A stretch of 64,000 nt of DNA from Cerrena zonata (taxonomy: Eukaryota; Basidiomycota; Agaricomycetes; Polyporales; Cerrenaceae): contig JASBNA010000007.1 of assembly GCA_038087015.1 (NCBI GenBank), positions 1,302,001 to 1,366,000 of the forward strand. The letters run 5' to 3'. Of the stretch, positions 1 to 11,586 are shown one piece after another. Positions within the stretch are counted from its first letter, which is position 1; every line of letters begins with the position of its first letter. A program made the position numbers and the translations under genes. Under the pieces are notes generated by a model. That model was not told the origin of the DNA, did not search any database, and saw nothing but the letters and a program-made list of their open reading frames with translations.

Positions 1-345
1 GTTCGTCATCGATTTACATGATGTCCCACGGTAGTAAGTATCACAGCAACTGGTATTGAAGGACGGTTTATTGAGTAACCAAACCAAATATTCCGGCTGC
101 AATAGTCGCAGCTATAACAAAAAAGTTACTGTACACTGCGAGCAGTTCTGTGTAAACAAGCTACTAGTAGGCTTAGTCAAGAGCTTACAGTCCAGGGAAT
201 TCTGTCATCCTCCCGATCCCATACATTATTCAAGTAAACATTAGGATCGGTTCGAGGCTTGGGGTGGTCATCTGAATGAGGAAGAAGCGCAAGTGGTACC
301 GCCAACGTTCCGCAGCCGTCTTGTGGCTCCCGCATGTGAAACGTC
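1..345. other. intergenic, window edge
   Basis: No coding region is supported here. It lies just downstream of the stop codon of the Rif1-like gene and probably holds its 3' UTR. The short open frames lack splice signals or family resemblance. Confidence 0.5.
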
Positions 346-3300
346 TCATTGTAACTCCTGACGTATGCGTTGAACTTCTGGGGACGGCACAGTTATTTCC
401 CAGCTGTCATAATCATCTTGAGACAGCTCAGGTTCGTTTCGATGTGCCAATCTTGCTCTGCGCGTTGGAGTAGCAGCAGGGCTGGCCGAATCACTGACCG
501 AACGGGCACGTTTTGCCTGACGGCCATCTTGAGAATGATCAAGAGCATGTGGAGAGCTGATATCGCCCAAGTTGACATTCAAATGGTCCTCTGGCTCTTT
601 GTCATCTCTAGAGCGTTTCTTGTTTGACAATCCTGAGAGATTAATGAAGTGCTATTGCTAAGTATCGGAAATTTGAGATGGTAATTGGAAGACTGACCAA
701 GTGACATGATACCGTGATCTTCAGAAGACGACATCCCCGGGACCGACGGCCACGAGTCGTCAGCAAACAACGCGTCGTCTTCATGTCGAGCGTTGGAAGT
801 TGACCCAAAGGGTATTGATAAATTTCGTCTCCGTGGAGCTGGTTGTGCGCCTTGCGGAAAGGTAAGCTTCGAGAAGTTGCATAAAGAACTACTATCTGTT
901 TTTTGGGATGCGTTCTTTTTCGAGGATCCGCCGGAATGTATGTCCTCGTCTCGTCCCAAGCTCAGACTACGTAGGTATGCGTATTCATGGTCCTCCTGAG
1001 ATGTTGGTGGCTGGGAATCAGGTATTGAGCTCTTAATAGACGCGAATGTGAGCCATAGCGAGATGTGTCAAATAAAATCAAAACGTACGAAAGACATTTG
1101 AGACTCTTGCGATTGATGCTCATCGCACATTGTTCCCCACGCATCCAGAAAATCCTGGAGATCGGATGGACAATCTGTTTCCAGTGATTCAACGTGAGAT
1201 GCAGCGTTCTGCCAGAATTTTCGGAACGCGCGAGGAGCGAGGCCCGGGATAGGTATGAAATTGAATGGAGACGTGAGAAAGGGTGTGAGATCGTGCAATA
1301 GGGATACAGTGAGGGGTGTTGATTCTAAACGGTGAAGGGTGGTGCAATACAGAGAAATAATCTGTAGGGACAGTCAGCATCAATATCATATAAAGAAGGA
1401 TTGGGTGTCATACGTTGTCATTGAATACAGTATCGTCGATGCTTTCGGAGTCATTATGAAACCATACGGTAAGGCTCTTTGATAGATGTACAATAATGTT
1501 GATGAGATGGCACTGCGGGGTGTTTGTGATGAGATCTGTTAGAGCTGAGAAAAGTTGTAAAGAGTCGGATAGGTTGTCTGGTCGAGGTGGGTATAACATA
1601 AGTAGCGTGCTGTTGATATGATCGAATAATGATAATGGTAGTGTGTGTTCGGATTTGAGTTGCAAATGGGAGAGTAAGGTAAAAGTCAGTGGGGCAGGGA
1701 TGGTAAGCCTGTTAAATTTTTAGAATTCTGTTTTATCACAAAGCCTCGAGCACTTACGAGGAAGACAATACATTCTCGGCTATGGTTTGAAGTACAGTAG
1801 ACGAAGAGATAGAAAGTGTCTCAGCATCATCGAGGGCGCAATCAAGCAATTTCACCCAAAGTTCCCGTTCGTCTGGTGACATGTTGTGGTTTCTGCGGCG
1901 GCTTCATTAATAACTACATATAATTCTGAGACAACGAACTTACGCCAAAGGGATTAGTAGCAACTTTATTCTGCGCTCCCAGTTAACATCTTCATCGGTT
2001 TTCGTATCCATATATTGCACAGTGACAGTCTTCCACAAACGTCGTCGAAGCTCTCTTTCGCTTTCCAAGTCAGACCGCTCCTGCAATGCCGATAGTAACA
2101 ACGGATCTTGCGCAATCATGAGCTCAGAACACAGTTCACTCCATGAGGTTTTGACTTCGACGGAGTCAATAAGGAACTGAACACTTAGCACTGTGCTGAG
2201 GATAGCCGCTGCAGTGTCGCCTTCGTTAAGTGGGCCAACCGCGAATTTGGTCACGATCCAAAGATGGTAGATGGTCTTGAGTTGAGCTAATTGGACTTCC
2301 TTAGTTGTTACTCCCCGGAGGAGCTCTTTCGGTGATTCGAGAAGTTGAGCGATAACCTTCACAATATCTTGAATGATTTCTGGGGAGACGGCCAAGTGAC
2401 TATTGCCTTGCGTTAGCTGAGATTGTGAGATGAGAAGTTCATGCCAGATACGCAGCAAATCAGCCTGTAATAGACGTAAGTATTGTAACAATTGTATTCT
2501 CATCGTTGTCGACTTACATTGACCGCTGGGAAATTTCCTGAAAAAACGAGCCTTTTTGTCGCTATAGTCCAAATCGCGAGCAAAATATCCCAGTGATTGG
2601 AAACCTCATCTTGTGGGATACGAGGTATATGACCTAAGTCAATATCGAAAGAGTAGAATCCAGATTTACGCTCGTTGTTATACAACATAGTACCGTCAAA
2701 GACAGCGTGAGCTACAATGCGACTATTCGTCCATGGCGATACAGGTTGGGTATCAGAAATGCCGACAAGGGACGCGAGGAGCATGAGACCCTCTTCGTGG
2801 AGAATGTCGCTTTCACTGCCTATCATGGTCTGGACGACGTCAAGGGTTTCAGAGATAAATCCCGTGCTCTCGACTTGATGACGCGTTGAAGAGGGCGGAT
2901 TATTCATCAGCAGAGCGACCAGGGCAGAACCGTTCTGTAATTCGAGGTCCTGGTGGACAAACTTGAGTGCACTGTCCCATGTCTTCAAGAGATCGCCTGT
3001 AGTCGGTGCCTTACGGGTGGAAGACGTGGCTTGACGGTCGATATGATGTCGTAGGCGAGATAGGGACCATACAAAGCATCTCCAGACACTAAGGTGTATA
3101 GCGACAACTTCCTTCCCGAAGGCATTGTGTAGATCATGCATCCATATGGTTATTGTCCTAATCATACGCGAACGGCTGAATACCTTGCCGTTGGAGAGCA
3201 CAATGCAAGAGGCTAGGATAGAGTATGCCCAGCATGCATCACCGAACTTCCTCCCAGAAGCTGAAGCAGTAATTAGATCCGAGAAATACCGTCGTAATGT

Positions 3301-4399
3301 AGATGAAGGAGCAGGTATTCCTGACTTTGACTTGCGGTTCGCCAGTTGCAATTCCGCAAACGTACAAATACACTCTTCGATCTTCGAGTACAGCGAAGGT
3401 GATATCGATTCTGAACACGAAACCACAGCTCGTGAATAACCTGCTAGGGCGTGAGCGGCTGCAATTCGAATAGCGCGATGAGGGGACAAGAGACGTTGCA
3501 GTACTGCGTCCATGAATTTCTGTAACGACTCGAGGAGTAATAGGGGTTGACTAGAAACCAAACCGTGGATCATCTTTACGAGAGCAGCATTAGCTATCCA
3601 GTAGTTAAGTATCACAGCTGGACTTACCTGAAAAGCATCGTTTATGCTTTGTACGTCGTCGCCGTCGTCGTCTTCTAGGCCGAACAATATACCATTGAGC
3701 ATCAACAAGATCTGTCGTTTCTGGCCTTTGACGAGGGATGGTAGTAGTTGCTGCTCTGAGATGGCTAATACTGCTAACGCACGAAGTTTCTGAGAGTTCG
3801 GACTGGGTAGCGAGAGGGTCGTAGCTATTCGTGTAATATCATGGAGTAAAGCAGACAAATCGTCATCTTCATCCGTCGTTAGATTTATCTTATGAGTGGA
3901 ACGATGGAGATGTTCAAATACCTGTGAGTAAGCCAGAAATCACTGGGAGTTTGAAGATAATACATAGAAGCTTTAGGCATAATTGACAGACATGGGATGA
4001 ATCTTCTGCATACTGCAGTTCCTCGTCTTGAAGGTCGTGATGTTGAGGTACAGAATCAGGAATTAGAGCCTCGGACGGCGGGGAGTCTGGACCCGTGCGT
4101 ACAAATGCGTATGAGATGTCCCTGCGTAAACACAAGGCCAATGAGGAGGAATGATCTTGTAAATAAAGTAGCGCGGGCGGCAGGGGGTTGCAAGGAGTAA
4201 TAAGATACTCTACTACTTGGCGAATACGACAGGAAAGTATATCGTAAGCTTGTGAGAGATCGTCCAAGGATATGTGTTCTTGGTATTGGTCCTCAAGAGA
4301 CTCCAGCAGTGTCAGGATAGGAGATCGAAAGTAAAACCTTGTTGCCAATAGTTCTTCCGGCGAAAGTAGTGAGATGTTATCGCCCTGAGGGGACATCAT
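346..4399 (-). CDS. Rif1-like HEAT-repeat protein
   Basis: Large multi-exon gene encoding roughly 1,200 residues. The N-terminal two thirds are helical, HEAT-like repeats, including a YDILSCRIRQVVEYL segment, a LHDITRIATTLSLPSPN segment and later RAFRKFWQNAASHVESLE. The C-terminal 200 residues are charged and disordered (SNKKRSRDDKEPEDH, KRARSVSDSASP) and carry a KLTF stretch that is only a loose match to a PP1-docking RVxF motif. This layout matches the Rif1 N-terminal domain family, which controls telomere length, replication timing and PP1 recruitment. Clear introns join the exons, for example after SGNFPAVN into ADLLRIWHELL, and from SSSEDHG into LSNKKRSRDD. The start is the MMSPQGDN methionine. 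The junction between exons 1 and 2 (about 3,915-3,965) is unclear. Family assignment is from remembered pattern; another HEAT-repeat nuclear protein is possible. Confidence 0.6.
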
Positions 4400-5455
4400 G
4401 GGTGGGGGAAATCAGAAAGACGTCGTAAGTTGAACAGCCGGTCGGTTAAAAACATCCCTCGTTTGTTTTGGAGGAGTTTGGCCTTGTGGACCGTGGTTCA
4501 AGCACGCGACAGCCACGTCGAAACCTGACGGCGAATATATTGTTGCGAAGGTTTGACGGTCTGAGAGTACCGAAAGTGCTCTTGAATGTTTTCTGATGGC
4601 ACCTGGAATTACGTTGTAAACCACCCGTTTGCCTGGTCGAACCACGAGCCTTGCTGTCAGGACTTAGGGGAGGACCATCATGGTGAGAAGAAGTGTTTCA
4701 GTCAAAACGCTAGATTCAGGCTCCGCTTTAAGATGAGGTGCACGTGATCGTGTCCTGACAATCCCGGGGAATTGTAGAAACACCGAGCCTATGATGAGGA
4801 CGACTTTGCTATTAACGATATCCTGCTCTTCTGAATGGCTTGGGGAAGGGATGTGATTAAATACATATCAGTATCTAACCTATAAGTTTACTGAAACTTA
4901 CTTACTAGATAGCTCGACATGAGTGTAGCAGAATGTTGGACAACAACTACAAGTTGTTCGGCCTGAGTGCTGTCCGGCAACAACCAAGACACATAACGAG
5001 GGCATGGGCACCTGGACATACCACTCGTATACAACTTGTAGCCTTGTACGCACAAAGGTTGCTGCTGGAAATGCCTCTGCCAGCTGAAGGCTCCGACTCG
5101 ATGATCGAACCATCAGAGTTGATCGATCTTAGTACCCAAGAGACCTGATATGGGCACTGAAGTACTGACCCGGGATGCCGTGTTGCAGTGGTCATCGACT
5201 GGTCATCATCATGGAGTCTACAACAAGGTGCCTAACTTACTCCTTGAAAAAACCTAATCAAAGCGATTTGGAATGGTTGTGTCATTGTGGGTACTCTGTA
5301 ATATTGTACATCATGCGATGCACCCACAGTTCTTGGACTACTATAAAAACCATCCTGAGTAGTACTTGTGTAAATACCGAAATACGAATCTTTGCATTTG
5401 ACATATTCACTTGACAATTCTTCATCGTTTTAAAGAGCTTCTTTTTATCACAACC
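4400..5455. other. divergent intergenic region
   Basis: About 1 kb between the starts of two divergent genes, so it should contain both promoters. No open frame has coding character. The only clear element is a TATA box near the right side. Confidence 0.5.
5342..5349 (+). promoter_or_regulatory. TATA box of the repeat-rich Hmp1-like gene
   Basis: TATAAAAA lies about 110 bp upstream of the ATG at 5,456. It is followed by a pyrimidine-rich leader and CAACC just before the ATG, a good fungal start context. Assignment is by position only. Confidence 0.45.
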
Positions 5456-6575
5456 ATGTCCTTCAACAACTCCAACAGCAACGACAACCCCAGCGGCTTC
5501 GGTTTTGTTGGTGGTACCGGACCCACTGGAGCTGGAGTTCGCCAATTTGGTCAGTCGATTTTCATTAACACTTTTTGACTCAGTTGGCACTAATCACAAT
5601 TTATTAGGCGAGCAATGGAACAATGACCCTACTTCCACAACGACCACTACCCGGGATCAGCAATTTTCTGGGAACGGCAAGGAAACAGATATTGGTACCC
5701 AAGGGACTCTCTGGGACTCCAAGCAAGGGGGTGACTTCGGTAAACCACAATCGAGTCTCCGTAACCAGTATAGCGACAATTCTAACGATCCCACCGCCGG
5801 AGGACCCCTCTCGACTGGTGCTGTCCTTGATACTCACCGTAGTGCAGACCATCTGGGAGGCGATTTTGGCAAACCACAATCGAGTCTCCATAATAAGACT
5901 AGCGACAGTTCCAACGATTTCAATCCCTCCGGCGGCGATCGTTTCTCAACCGGTGCTCTCGATGATACTACCCGCCGCGATGTCGACCAGCGAGGAGGCG
6001 ACTTTGGTAAACCACAATCGACTCTGCGTAACCAGGATTCCAATGATTTCGATCCCACCTCCACTTCCAGCGGTCGCTTCTCAACTGGTGCCAACGTTGA
6101 TGCTCGCCGCAATGCTGACCAGCAAAGAGGCGACTTCGGCACACCAAAATCCATTCTCCGTAACCAGCATAGCGACAATTCCAACGATTTCGATCCCACC
6201 TCTAGCAGTCGCTCCTCAACTGGTGCTCAGGCTGGCCGTGATGCTGGCCGCGATGCTGACCAGCAATTCGAAGCTCGTCGGCCTATAGCCACGAACACCT
6301 CAGAGACAGGTGCTACCGACGATCATTTCTCAGAACGTCGTGGTCATGAGAATCAACAATCCACCGGCTCGGATGGCAGAAAACCTACAGTCGGTGATCG
6401 GTTGAAGGGTAAGATATTTTTCTTCTAAGTTCAGGTCATGTTTTTGTTGCTCATGGTTGGACTCGTAGGTTCATTAGAGAAGGCTGCAGGTAAAGTCGCC
6501 GGAAACCCAGCAATGGTCGAGCGCGGTGAAGAGCGCAAAGCTGGAAACAATAACGGTGCCAGTGGCCCGTTCTAG
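5456..6575 (+). CDS. repeat-rich CsbD/Hmp1-like protein
   Basis: Three exons (5456-5549, 5608-6408, 6469-6575) encode 333 residues. The N-terminus is Asn/Gly rich. The middle has four imperfect repeats of about 43-46 residues, each opening with GDFGKPQSSLRNQ or a variant, passing through SNDFDPT and ending in an Arg/Asp/Gln segment. The C-terminus (VGDRLKGSLEKAAGK, then NPAMVERGEERKAG) matches the short helical module of fungal proteins often annotated as mismatch base pair and cruciform DNA recognition protein Hmp1, which resembles bacterial CsbD stress proteins. These are abundant, disordered, stress-related proteins. Both introns give exact frame joins (FG|EQW and KG|SLEK). DNA binding is taken from the family label and not shown here. 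The repeat array is unusual for a family whose members are mostly short. Confidence 0.65.
5727..6290 (+). repeat. intragenic tandem repeat, about 130-bp unit
   Basis: Four copies of a unit of roughly 129-138 bp begin near 5727, 5856, 5993 and 6127. Each starts with a version of GGCGACTTCGGTAAACCACA. The spacing stays a multiple of three, so copy number changes keep the reading frame. Confidence 0.8.
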
Positions 6576-6848
6576 GTAGTTTCTAGCCATACTAGTTGCT
6601 ACCGTTCTCGAGACGAAGACAATGATGCCCCTGTAGCTAATATAACCTTACATTTGATTTGATGGAATTGTATTTGTATGACTTTACGATATTCTGTTTG
6701 TAGTCTAGTACGTTGCGAAGCTTATCTCACATTTTCTTCCTATCGCTTCATTTTTCCGACTGTCAAACATGATAGTATTGACTTGTTAGGCCCTGAAAAC
6801 ACATGCACGACGTAAATAAGTAGGATACATATACTTCGAATGTCCTTT

Positions 6849-7815
6849 TCAACCGCTCCAGACAGGCTATAATATGAAATCATCAGCAAATGTTGTCACA
6901 GAAGAAAATCGGCATGAGACTTACGGGACCGGGCTGGGTGTAATTGGCAGGAATGGGGTAGTTGATGTCTGCAAAAATTGCTGTCAAATTTCACGTAGAG
7001 CCGCAGCCTAAAGAAGATCATACTGATGAGAATTCCGGGTTCGGTACCAGTGTAGACTCCTGGGATGGCAACGAGAGGTCCGGGGTTACCAGAGCCAGAA
7101 CCGCCTTGCACGGTGACTTGGGCACAGGAGATGTAGAACTGAGCTCCACCAGGTGATTGAGCGACGTGAAGTGCAATATCCTCCACCCGGATGAGGTAAT
7201 CACCGTTAGGGATGGACGTGGGGATGGTGAAGGTGACCTGGTCCATGTCTACAAGTGATTCATGAGAAGATATTCTTTGCAGATTGAGAGATACTTACTC
7301 AAAGATGGCCAGTTGATTGTACTGCCACCGTCAGTTTGGGCAGTAACCTCCTTGACTTTGAACCATACGGCTCCAGAACCGTCGAATGCAGAAGCGGCAC
7401 CGGGGGCCTTAGCCATGTAAACTGAATGCACAATTAGAGACCAGTAATGGAATGTCACTGTACGTTCACTAACCGTTGATGACACCAGGATGGTAGATAG
7501 GTTGGTCAAGGGCAATACCGACGGTCGAACCAGCTTGGACTATACCCGTCTGGGTAGCCGAGGCAGAGGCAAGACCACCTTCGTTACAGCGGAAGTCGGT
7601 CGATTTGACATCAGTAATCGGCGAGTTGTAGTTAGTATTTTGGCGGACGTATTGGTAAGGGGAGGTGACGGTGGAGCCCTCAACAAGAGACGTCCATCTG
7701 TCTACAAAAAATTGTAAATCGAGTGTCATGAGGGTGAAAAGATGTGAGACACACAGTGGGCGGAAACAGAGGGGACAAGGGCCACAGCGAGGGGAACGAG
7801 GGCTGCTAACTTCAT
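6849..7815 (-). CDS. AA9 lytic polysaccharide monooxygenase (GH61)
   Basis: Secreted copper enzyme that cleaves cellulose or related glucans by oxidation. Residues 1-19 are a signal peptide (MKLAALVPLAVALVPSVSA), and the next residue is His, the N-terminal copper ligand of the mature enzyme. Exon joins give AHYRWTSLVEG, then YQYVRQN, DFRCNEGG, the second ligand region IYHPG followed by VYMAKAPG, and the C-terminal core IALHVAQSPGGAQFYISCAQ with its conserved His, Gln and Tyr. The chain ends NYTQPGPPVWSG, a usual AA9 end without a carbohydrate-binding module. Five short introns are needed: after the His codon (7702-7754), in VINVY, in PSLNMDQ, in GILINI, and before PVWSG. The last exon codes for only a few residues. 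The gene appears intact, about 240 residues. Confidence 0.9.
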
Positions 7816-7860
7816 TTTGTCGGTTGTTAGGGAAAGATAGAACTGGCTCTCGAGTCCACC

Positions 7861-7866
7861 TTTATA
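7861..7866 (-). promoter_or_regulatory. TATA box of the LPMO gene
   Basis: On the minus strand TATAAA lies 46-51 bp upstream of the LPMO start codon, with a short leader between them. Confidence 0.5.
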
Positions 7867-8947
7867 CCTGAGACTTAACGCTTCGGTGCAAGTCAAGTAT
7901 TGTCATTCGGGCATCCGCAGAAGATATATCGATTGTGAACATTTGTCTCAGAGTGCTACAGTAGTGGTGCAAGATAACCCGAAGAGTACAGATTCAACAT
8001 TTGTTGACAAACTCGATAGGTCGAGTGACGTCCTACCATCCCAACTTCGGAATGTTTTCGCTTGAGAAAGAGGCTTCCTTGGAGACCGAGAGAGATAGAA
8101 GCTTTGTTATCGAGCGTATATGGCTCAGAGAGTATGCTCTTGACGGATGTACTGCGGATCAGGGCAATGATTGCGTAGTGAGAAGCAAAGAGAAGGCGAG
8201 CTTAATCCCGAGGGTTTCCCGGTTGGGCAATGGGGAAGTGGGGTAATAGACTGCAGTTTCATATACTTTATAGGTGATACGCAATATGACACATGCTGTC
8301 GCAACCATCCATAGTCTTCGTTGAATGGTCACTAAGCAGGTCGTCGGGAGAGAAGCAACTGTTCGTTGCTCGATGTCAGTTATGATAAGTCTTTGAGCTG
8401 GCCTGGTGATCTCGTTTCTACCCGACATTTAGCAGTAGAATGCCAAGAGAGTGGAGTAGGTGGTTAAGATATTGATTATTTGACTTCTCCGAATCCGAGA
8501 ACAGCGAAGCCACTTAGTAAAGAAGAGCCCACTAACAAGTTATGCATGACGACATCACAACCCATGCTGCTCATTGCTGGATGGATTAGAAATATATCCT
8601 CTCGAACGATGAGTTAAGAGTGTAAAGCGGCGGATCTCAAAAATCGCAGTTGGAAGTCCTGGTAAAGTGAACACTTCACTTTGCCATTCGAGTCCAAACC
8701 AGACACAGTATTTTCGCGACCAGATAAGGGAATATTTCACATCCTGCTTTATTTTCTTTCTTCTGTGTGTTTATCACCAGCCGATTATATTATCTCTGCG
8801 AAGCCATACGACTCCAAGATCCATCTAGGATCATGCTACAAACGAGTAACGAGAGAAAGCTAAATACTATATACAAACCCTAAACACATACAGAATCAGA
8901 AACCAGAAAATAATAATCCAAAACCAAATACCATACTATACTATAAA
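7867..8947. other. intergenic, LPMO promoter and RhoGAP 3' side
   Basis: About 1.1 kb between the LPMO promoter and the 3' end of the RhoGAP gene. Open frames of up to 89 residues on both strands show no family resemblance or splice structure. Confidence 0.45.
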
Positions 8948-9072
8948 TTACTTGTTCGATAACGAAGGAACAGGCGGGGCACTCGGAGGAGGCGAAAAGA
9001 ACCCCTCAGCAGTGATCCCAGCAGCGACAACACCCGAACCCATCGACTTCCCCATCGTTCCTCTCCCAATAG

Positions 9073-11544
9073 CTATCGACCCTCTCCTCGACGTCCTCCA
9101 TACCCAGGTCCTTTCTCAAAGCTAATCATCGATTTCGCTTTAGTTGTACCTTGTTTATTGGGGGTGTAGTGGCTGTACGAGCTGTAAGGGGTGCCGTTGG
9201 ATGAGCCGGCAAACACAGACTGAGCGGCATCCTTGGACGGTGTACTCTTGTGCCTACCTCTGACTGTGCCGAAACTGGAACTGTTTGAGACACCAACACT
9301 AGCACCAGCACCGGTTTGACTCCAGGCGGTTGGTGGGTTCCGTGAGTTCCCAGCTGGACCGATGGGCATCACGAGCATAGCGTCGTCGATGTCTTCATCA
9401 TCCTCGATCATGCTATCTCGGTTAATATGGTGTTGAGGGGAAGGTATCGATGAGGAGGAGGGAGGAGCGTATATTTCTTGTGCATTGGGGTCTTGTGGAG
9501 AGCTTCTGTAGGATCAGGGAGGTCGTCGAAGATTTCATAGTATCGTTGGATACATAATTTGACGACAAGACCTAACGTAGTCTTTCCCTCTGCAAGAGCT
9601 GCAGGATTGGAAGTTGAAGGAGTGGATGGCTGAGGAGGTTGGGACTGAGTGGGTATACTATGGAGTGAAGGTCCACCGGGTACGGCACAAAGCATAACAT
9701 CACGAAGAGGATTTGAGCCTGACACGAGGTTGGGGCAGATGACAACAGCGAGGTTGTGCGCATCCATACGATTTGAGGCCGATCGGAGGGAGACTTCATG
9801 CAGAAGGTCTAAGTAATCACGGTTCACTGGTTCAGTAGTCTGGAAGCGGTTGACATATGAATAAACTTACGGAAAATATGGTTGAGTAAGATATATGAGC
9901 AGGGCAGTAGTTCCGGTAGAAGGGTGTCTCTGATATAGCTGATACTCGACATGTCAGAGGGATCGCTTGTTGGCGTTGGACACCGCTTTATGAGAGGGTA
10001 TATGCTTTCGGGAAATATGGGATCTGGGAGGTCGCGAAGATATTTCTTAAGCAGCACTGCAGCCAAATGAGGGTCGCCAAACGTTTCTAGTGAGACTACA
10101 TGACCTATTGATCAAAATGTCAGTATCAACGTCTAGTCGCGTCGAGTTGTAGACTAACCTCGGTCGTATGCCTCCTGAACCTGCCTCAAAAGGGCTGAAT
10201 TAGGTGACCGCCTAAACAAACCCTCTTCTTGCATACCAGTACTCCGAAGGAACTGAATACAATCCTTGACGACTCGAGGTACTCCACCCTTCTCGCCATT
10301 GTAACCCATAAGTTCTTCTAGAGGAACACCAAAAAGGTCTGCATGTTGGTGAACGGGGAGATTAATCTGCCTTTCGTGTTTCAAATTTTCCCTGACGTAA
10401 ATATGTGAGTTTCATAACACTATTTATAGGGTATAAGAGACTTACTGGTATACGGCAGGAGGTATATCTATTTGAGTTAGCGGGACGTGATAAGCTAGTT
10501 CTGAGAGGGTATCAATATAAGTTATCTTGCGGAAGAACTTGGGGCTAGATGACGGGAGCTATGATTAGCTCGATTGCGGTATGATTGTAGTCACTCAGAG
10601 GAATGACAAACCTAATGATGGCACCAGCCAATGAGAATAGCACTACGCAGAGTAAATATAGGTTTGAATGAGTGTTAAGAACGCTAGAAATAAACGCAAA
10701 TCACACTGACTCTTCGTGAAGAAATTGGAATGAACAATATACTAGAACGGGTATAAATTTAGACATGTGAGAGTCAATCAAGATCAATCTGTCAACATAC
10801 CAGTCGTTTCAAATTTTTACGATATTTGCGACTAAGACTTCGGTAAGCCTTCCAAACCCAATTCCAGTCAGGTTTATGACGGCCGCCAGCAGCGAAGAAG
10901 ACCACAGTGTAATCCGATTCCACTAACTCCGAGTATCAGCATGTCGGAATTATAGAAATATATAATAGAGGCATACCGTAGAGATTGAGGTATGATAGAA
11001 TACGCCTAATGGGAATGTTATGCGGAATTATGACTGCGGAGAGGGAACGACATACGCAAGCAATAGATCGTAATTAACTTCCCGTGGGTCCGGTAGGGCA
11101 CTCGCACTCATCACGACCCTAATGACAAGTTGAAAGTTCAACCGCAGTTTCACAGCGGAGTCAATAAGTTTACTTACATGGGTCGTGTTCTAAAGCGCAA
11201 GCAAAAATTGAGGACAAGACAACGAGGGTCGAACGGACTATGACTTACTCGTAGTCCACACCAGCCTGAAAGATCAACCTACTCATCACCTCCTGTACTC
11301 TGTCCTGCGACTCAGAATACCCCTGTTCATTTCCATGGCCATTTCCGTTTCCGTTTGCATTCCCATTGAACTGCTCCTGCGGACGTCTCATAATACTCTG
11401 CGAGAGAAAAGCACGTATCCTAGGGCCAGGAGACTTCGGACTGTTGAGCGAGAATGAGTCTCCCGACGATGATCCTTGAGCTCCGTTAGCGATATTGGTT
11501 GACAGGGCTTGAAGCCTCTGTTTCAGAGACAGCGGACCCGGCAT
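9073..11544 (-). CDS. CRAL-TRIO / RhoGAP domain protein (p50RhoGAP/ECM25 type)
   Basis: Multi-exon gene for a Rho-family GTPase-activating protein. The N-terminus (MPGPLSLKQRLQALS) is followed by an Asn/Gly tract. A lipid-binding CRAL-TRIO-like domain follows, with LLLARILSYLNLYVESDYT, WKAYRSLSRKYRKNLKRLYI and SELAYHVPLTQIDIPPAVY. The RhoGAP domain begins at GVPRVVKDCIQFLRSTGMQ and contains the arginine finger in EEGLFRRSPNSALLRQV, then LLKKYLRDLPDPIFP and NRMDAHNLAVVICPNLV. The order matches human ARHGAP1 and yeast Ecm25; the likely role is to switch off Cdc42/Rho at sites of polar growth. I chose the ATG at 11544; an upstream in-frame ATG at 11586 lies before a stretch that looks like a 3' splice site (TTTCCCTTTCACAG), so it may be intronic. 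In the present frame the stop is at 9073, but coding sequence seems to continue to 8948 in another frame. Confidence 0.85.
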
Positions 11545-11586
11545 ATTCAGACTGGGGCTGTGAAAGGGAAAAGGAGAGAAACCCAA

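Noticed and set aside
4412..4645. 77-residue open frame on the minus strand next to the Rif1-like start
   Set aside because: No family resemblance or splice signal; lies in the promoter region.
8238..8243. GTGGGG match to the CreA site SYGGRG upstream of the LPMO gene
   Set aside because: A single degenerate hexamer is expected by chance in 1 kb; not enough for a regulatory call.
8159..8428. 89-residue open frame with a hydrophobic stretch
   Set aside because: Single isolated frame in the LPMO upstream region without introns or recognisable family.
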